NCBI GenBank assembly: GCA_945881945.1
Contig: CAMCVO010000004.1
Span: 20,354 to 84,353 of the forward strand
Direction of reading: 5' to 3'
DNA: 64,000 nt
DNA from: Bifidobacterium breve
GTDB lineage: Bacteria > Actinomycetota > Actinomycetes > Nanopelagicales > Nanopelagicaceae
The notes under the pieces were generated by a model. That model worked only from the letters and a program-made list of their open reading frames with translations, did no database searches and was not told the DNA's origin. The translations under genes and the position numbers were made by a program. The stretch's first letter is position 1; each line of letters starts with the position of its first letter. Shown one piece after another: positions 63,273-64,000 of this stretch.

Positions 63273-63292
63273 AAAGAGTCGCCTTATAGGCC
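63273..63292 (-). repeat. rnpB-tail-like repeat, copy E (diverged)
   Basis: AAGAGTCGCCTTATAGGCC is one of the two diverged copies. Its CTATAAGGCGACTC reading on the minus strand holds the stop codon of the DUF4287 gene (63284-63286). Confidence 0.75.
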
Positions 63293-63496
63293 ATTCTTTT
63301 GTCGAAATACAGCCACGATTGCATTAGCGTGACCGTGGCCCATTTCAAACTTTTCTTTGAGGTGGGCAACCTGTTCCATATGTGCGAGCTTTGAAATCTT
63401 CTTAAGCTCCTTCATCCAATGCTCTATTGGCTTTCCATACTTTTTCTCAATAGAAGGAAAGTAAGAAGCTGGACCCGTAACTTTTTTCCCTGCCAT
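63284..63496 (-). CDS. DUF4287 family protein
   Basis: The 70-residue protein matches DUF4287: KKYGKPIEHWMKELKK, then HLKEKFEMGHGHANAIVAVFRQKNG. This small helical family is found in many bacteria; function unknown. Its stop codon TAA is supplied by repeat E (CCTATAAGG), so insertion of the repeat may have defined the end of the protein. Confidence 0.78.
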   Translation of the reverse strand: MAGKKVTGPASYFPSIEKKYGKPIEHWMKELKKISKLAHMEQVAHLKEKFEMGHGHANAIVAVFRQKNGL

Positions 63497-63531
63497 GCTG
63501 CAATCGTAATTTATTTGTCCCGAAAATTAAA

Positions 63532-63554
63532 GAAGAGTCGCCCTATAAGCCGGA
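63532..63554 (-). repeat. rnpB-tail-like repeat, copy F
   Basis: Core identical to B to D. The right flank (GACGACGCTGTTATGCGTGAAC, 63554-63575) matches the right flank of copy A in about 20 of 24 bases, and later words (TTGCCC...TTTTGCCC..CAAA) also recur at about 60571-60594 and 63597-63618. Copies A and F thus look like the two ends of one element. Confidence 0.8.
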
Positions 63555-63712
63555 GACGACGCTGTTATGCGTGAACGTACGCTCAGGATTATTAATTGCC
63601 CTCAATTTTGCCCACAAATAGTTAACATGCATTAGAGCTAATTGGAAACTTACAAAACTCTAGTTAACTTGCTATAGGCGCATTCAAACGGCCTTAACTC
63701 ACAACCAAGTTT

Positions 63713-64000
63713 TCAGATCAGTAAGCTAACACCTACACCCACAGTGCTTATGGCAAGAACTATCGCACCAAGTGGGATCAACTTGATGAGCGGTGTCGTA
63801 GAAGCACCCGCTGTGCGAGGGGCTCCTCCAAAGAAACCACCAGAAATCAACAATGGTGCTGCAACTAATCCAATCCTGAGCGCCCAAGTAATCGATTCGC
63901 TAAACCTAGATTCATCAAGAACTAACTGCCCCACAATTGCAAGAAGCACTAGAACTCCGGCATGGGCATGCCCGGCACGGAAGTAATCACGCTGTTCTGA
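63713..64000 (-). CDS. Hypothetical membrane protein, 5' end outside the window
   Basis: The frame stays open to the right edge (at least 95 residues), so the start lies beyond 64000. The visible part has an amphipathic segment FRAGHAHAGVLVLLAIVGQL, two further hydrophobic segments, a Gly/Ala-rich loop (SGGFFGGAPRTAGAST) and a terminal helix (GAIVLAISTVGVGVSLL). The family is not recognised with certainty; the RAGHAHAG segment occurs in several small membrane proteins of unknown function. It ends about 150 bases from repeat F and no rnpB-like sequence lies between. Confidence 0.65.
   Translation of the reverse strand, partial: SEQRDYFRAGHAHAGVLVLLAIVGQLVLDESRFSESITWALRIGLVAAPLLISGGFFGGAPRTAGASTTPLIKLIPLGAIVLAISTVGVGVSLLI

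Noticed and set aside
60497..63554. Integron attC-type cassette array
   Set aside because: The copies lack the RYYYAAC/GTTRRRY core sites and the two-stem attC fold; the match to the P RNA 3' end is better. No integrase is present in the window.
61351..63554. CRISPR array
   Set aside because: Copies are 200 to 1,200 bases apart with genes between them, and there are no cas genes.

Overview
The window looks like part of a small, AT-rich actinobacterial chromosome, most like the streamlined freshwater acI lineage (Nanopelagicales: Planktophila or Nanopelagicus type). This is an inference. It rests on a homologue of the mycothiol-linked Rv2466c protein, a mycothiol-dependent maleylpyruvate isomerase-like protein, actinobacterial families (DUF3105, DUF2993/LmeA, DUF4389, a GlnA2-like glutamine synthetase), actinobacterial-style leader peptides before leuA and cysK, tight gene packing, and many start codons that follow a -10 hexamer directly (leaderless genes). 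Base composition was judged by eye only.

Layout. (1) 1-21.3 kb is a catabolic region: two DAO-type FAD oxidases, two DapA-family lyases/aldolases, two YqjM-like old yellow enzymes, a two-domain VOC protein, a small 2Fe-2S protein, an amidohydrolase, an aldehyde dehydrogenase and a MFS carrier. A complete oligopeptide-type ABC transporter (6.5-13.2 kb) and three putative peptidases or peptidase-like proteins are mixed in. It appears to take up and oxidise small nitrogen compounds or peptides, possibly cyclic imino acids. (2) 21.4-24.7 kb has small proteins, a secreted GH25 muramidase and galT. (3) 24.7-32.0 kb is a minus-strand housekeeping run: glyS, dusB-like gene, ydcF-like gene, TRIC-like channel, dgt, dnaG, tRNA-Asn and an ACT-domain gene. 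glyS carries an in-frame TAA. (4) 32.1-33.3 kb is a zinc module, a ZIP transporter and Zur behind a palindromic operator. (5) 33.3-44.5 kb has uppS, recO, leuA, a P450, a GlnA2-like glutamine synthetase, cysE, cysK, nadE and panB. leuA and cysK are each preceded by a short ORF rich in Leu or ending in Cys codons, so both are probably controlled by ribosome stalling. (6) 44.5-60.5 kb has a Lys/Arg/Ala-repeat DNA-binding-like protein with a strong terminator, an M13 peptidase, tgt, an orphan LuxR regulator, trhO, several small proteins, class I aldolase and two cation/proton antiporters.

(7) 60.5-64.0 kb is the most unusual part. Six copies of a ~23-bp sequence lie between single small genes or gene pairs. 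Read on the minus strand, the sequence matches the conserved 3' end of bacterial RNase P RNA (CCGGCTTAT...GACTC), yet no full rnpB is visible. This looks like an array of small gene cassettes accumulated at the rnpB 3' end, with the intact rnpB possibly just outside the right edge. That reading is an inference and needs the neighbouring sequence.
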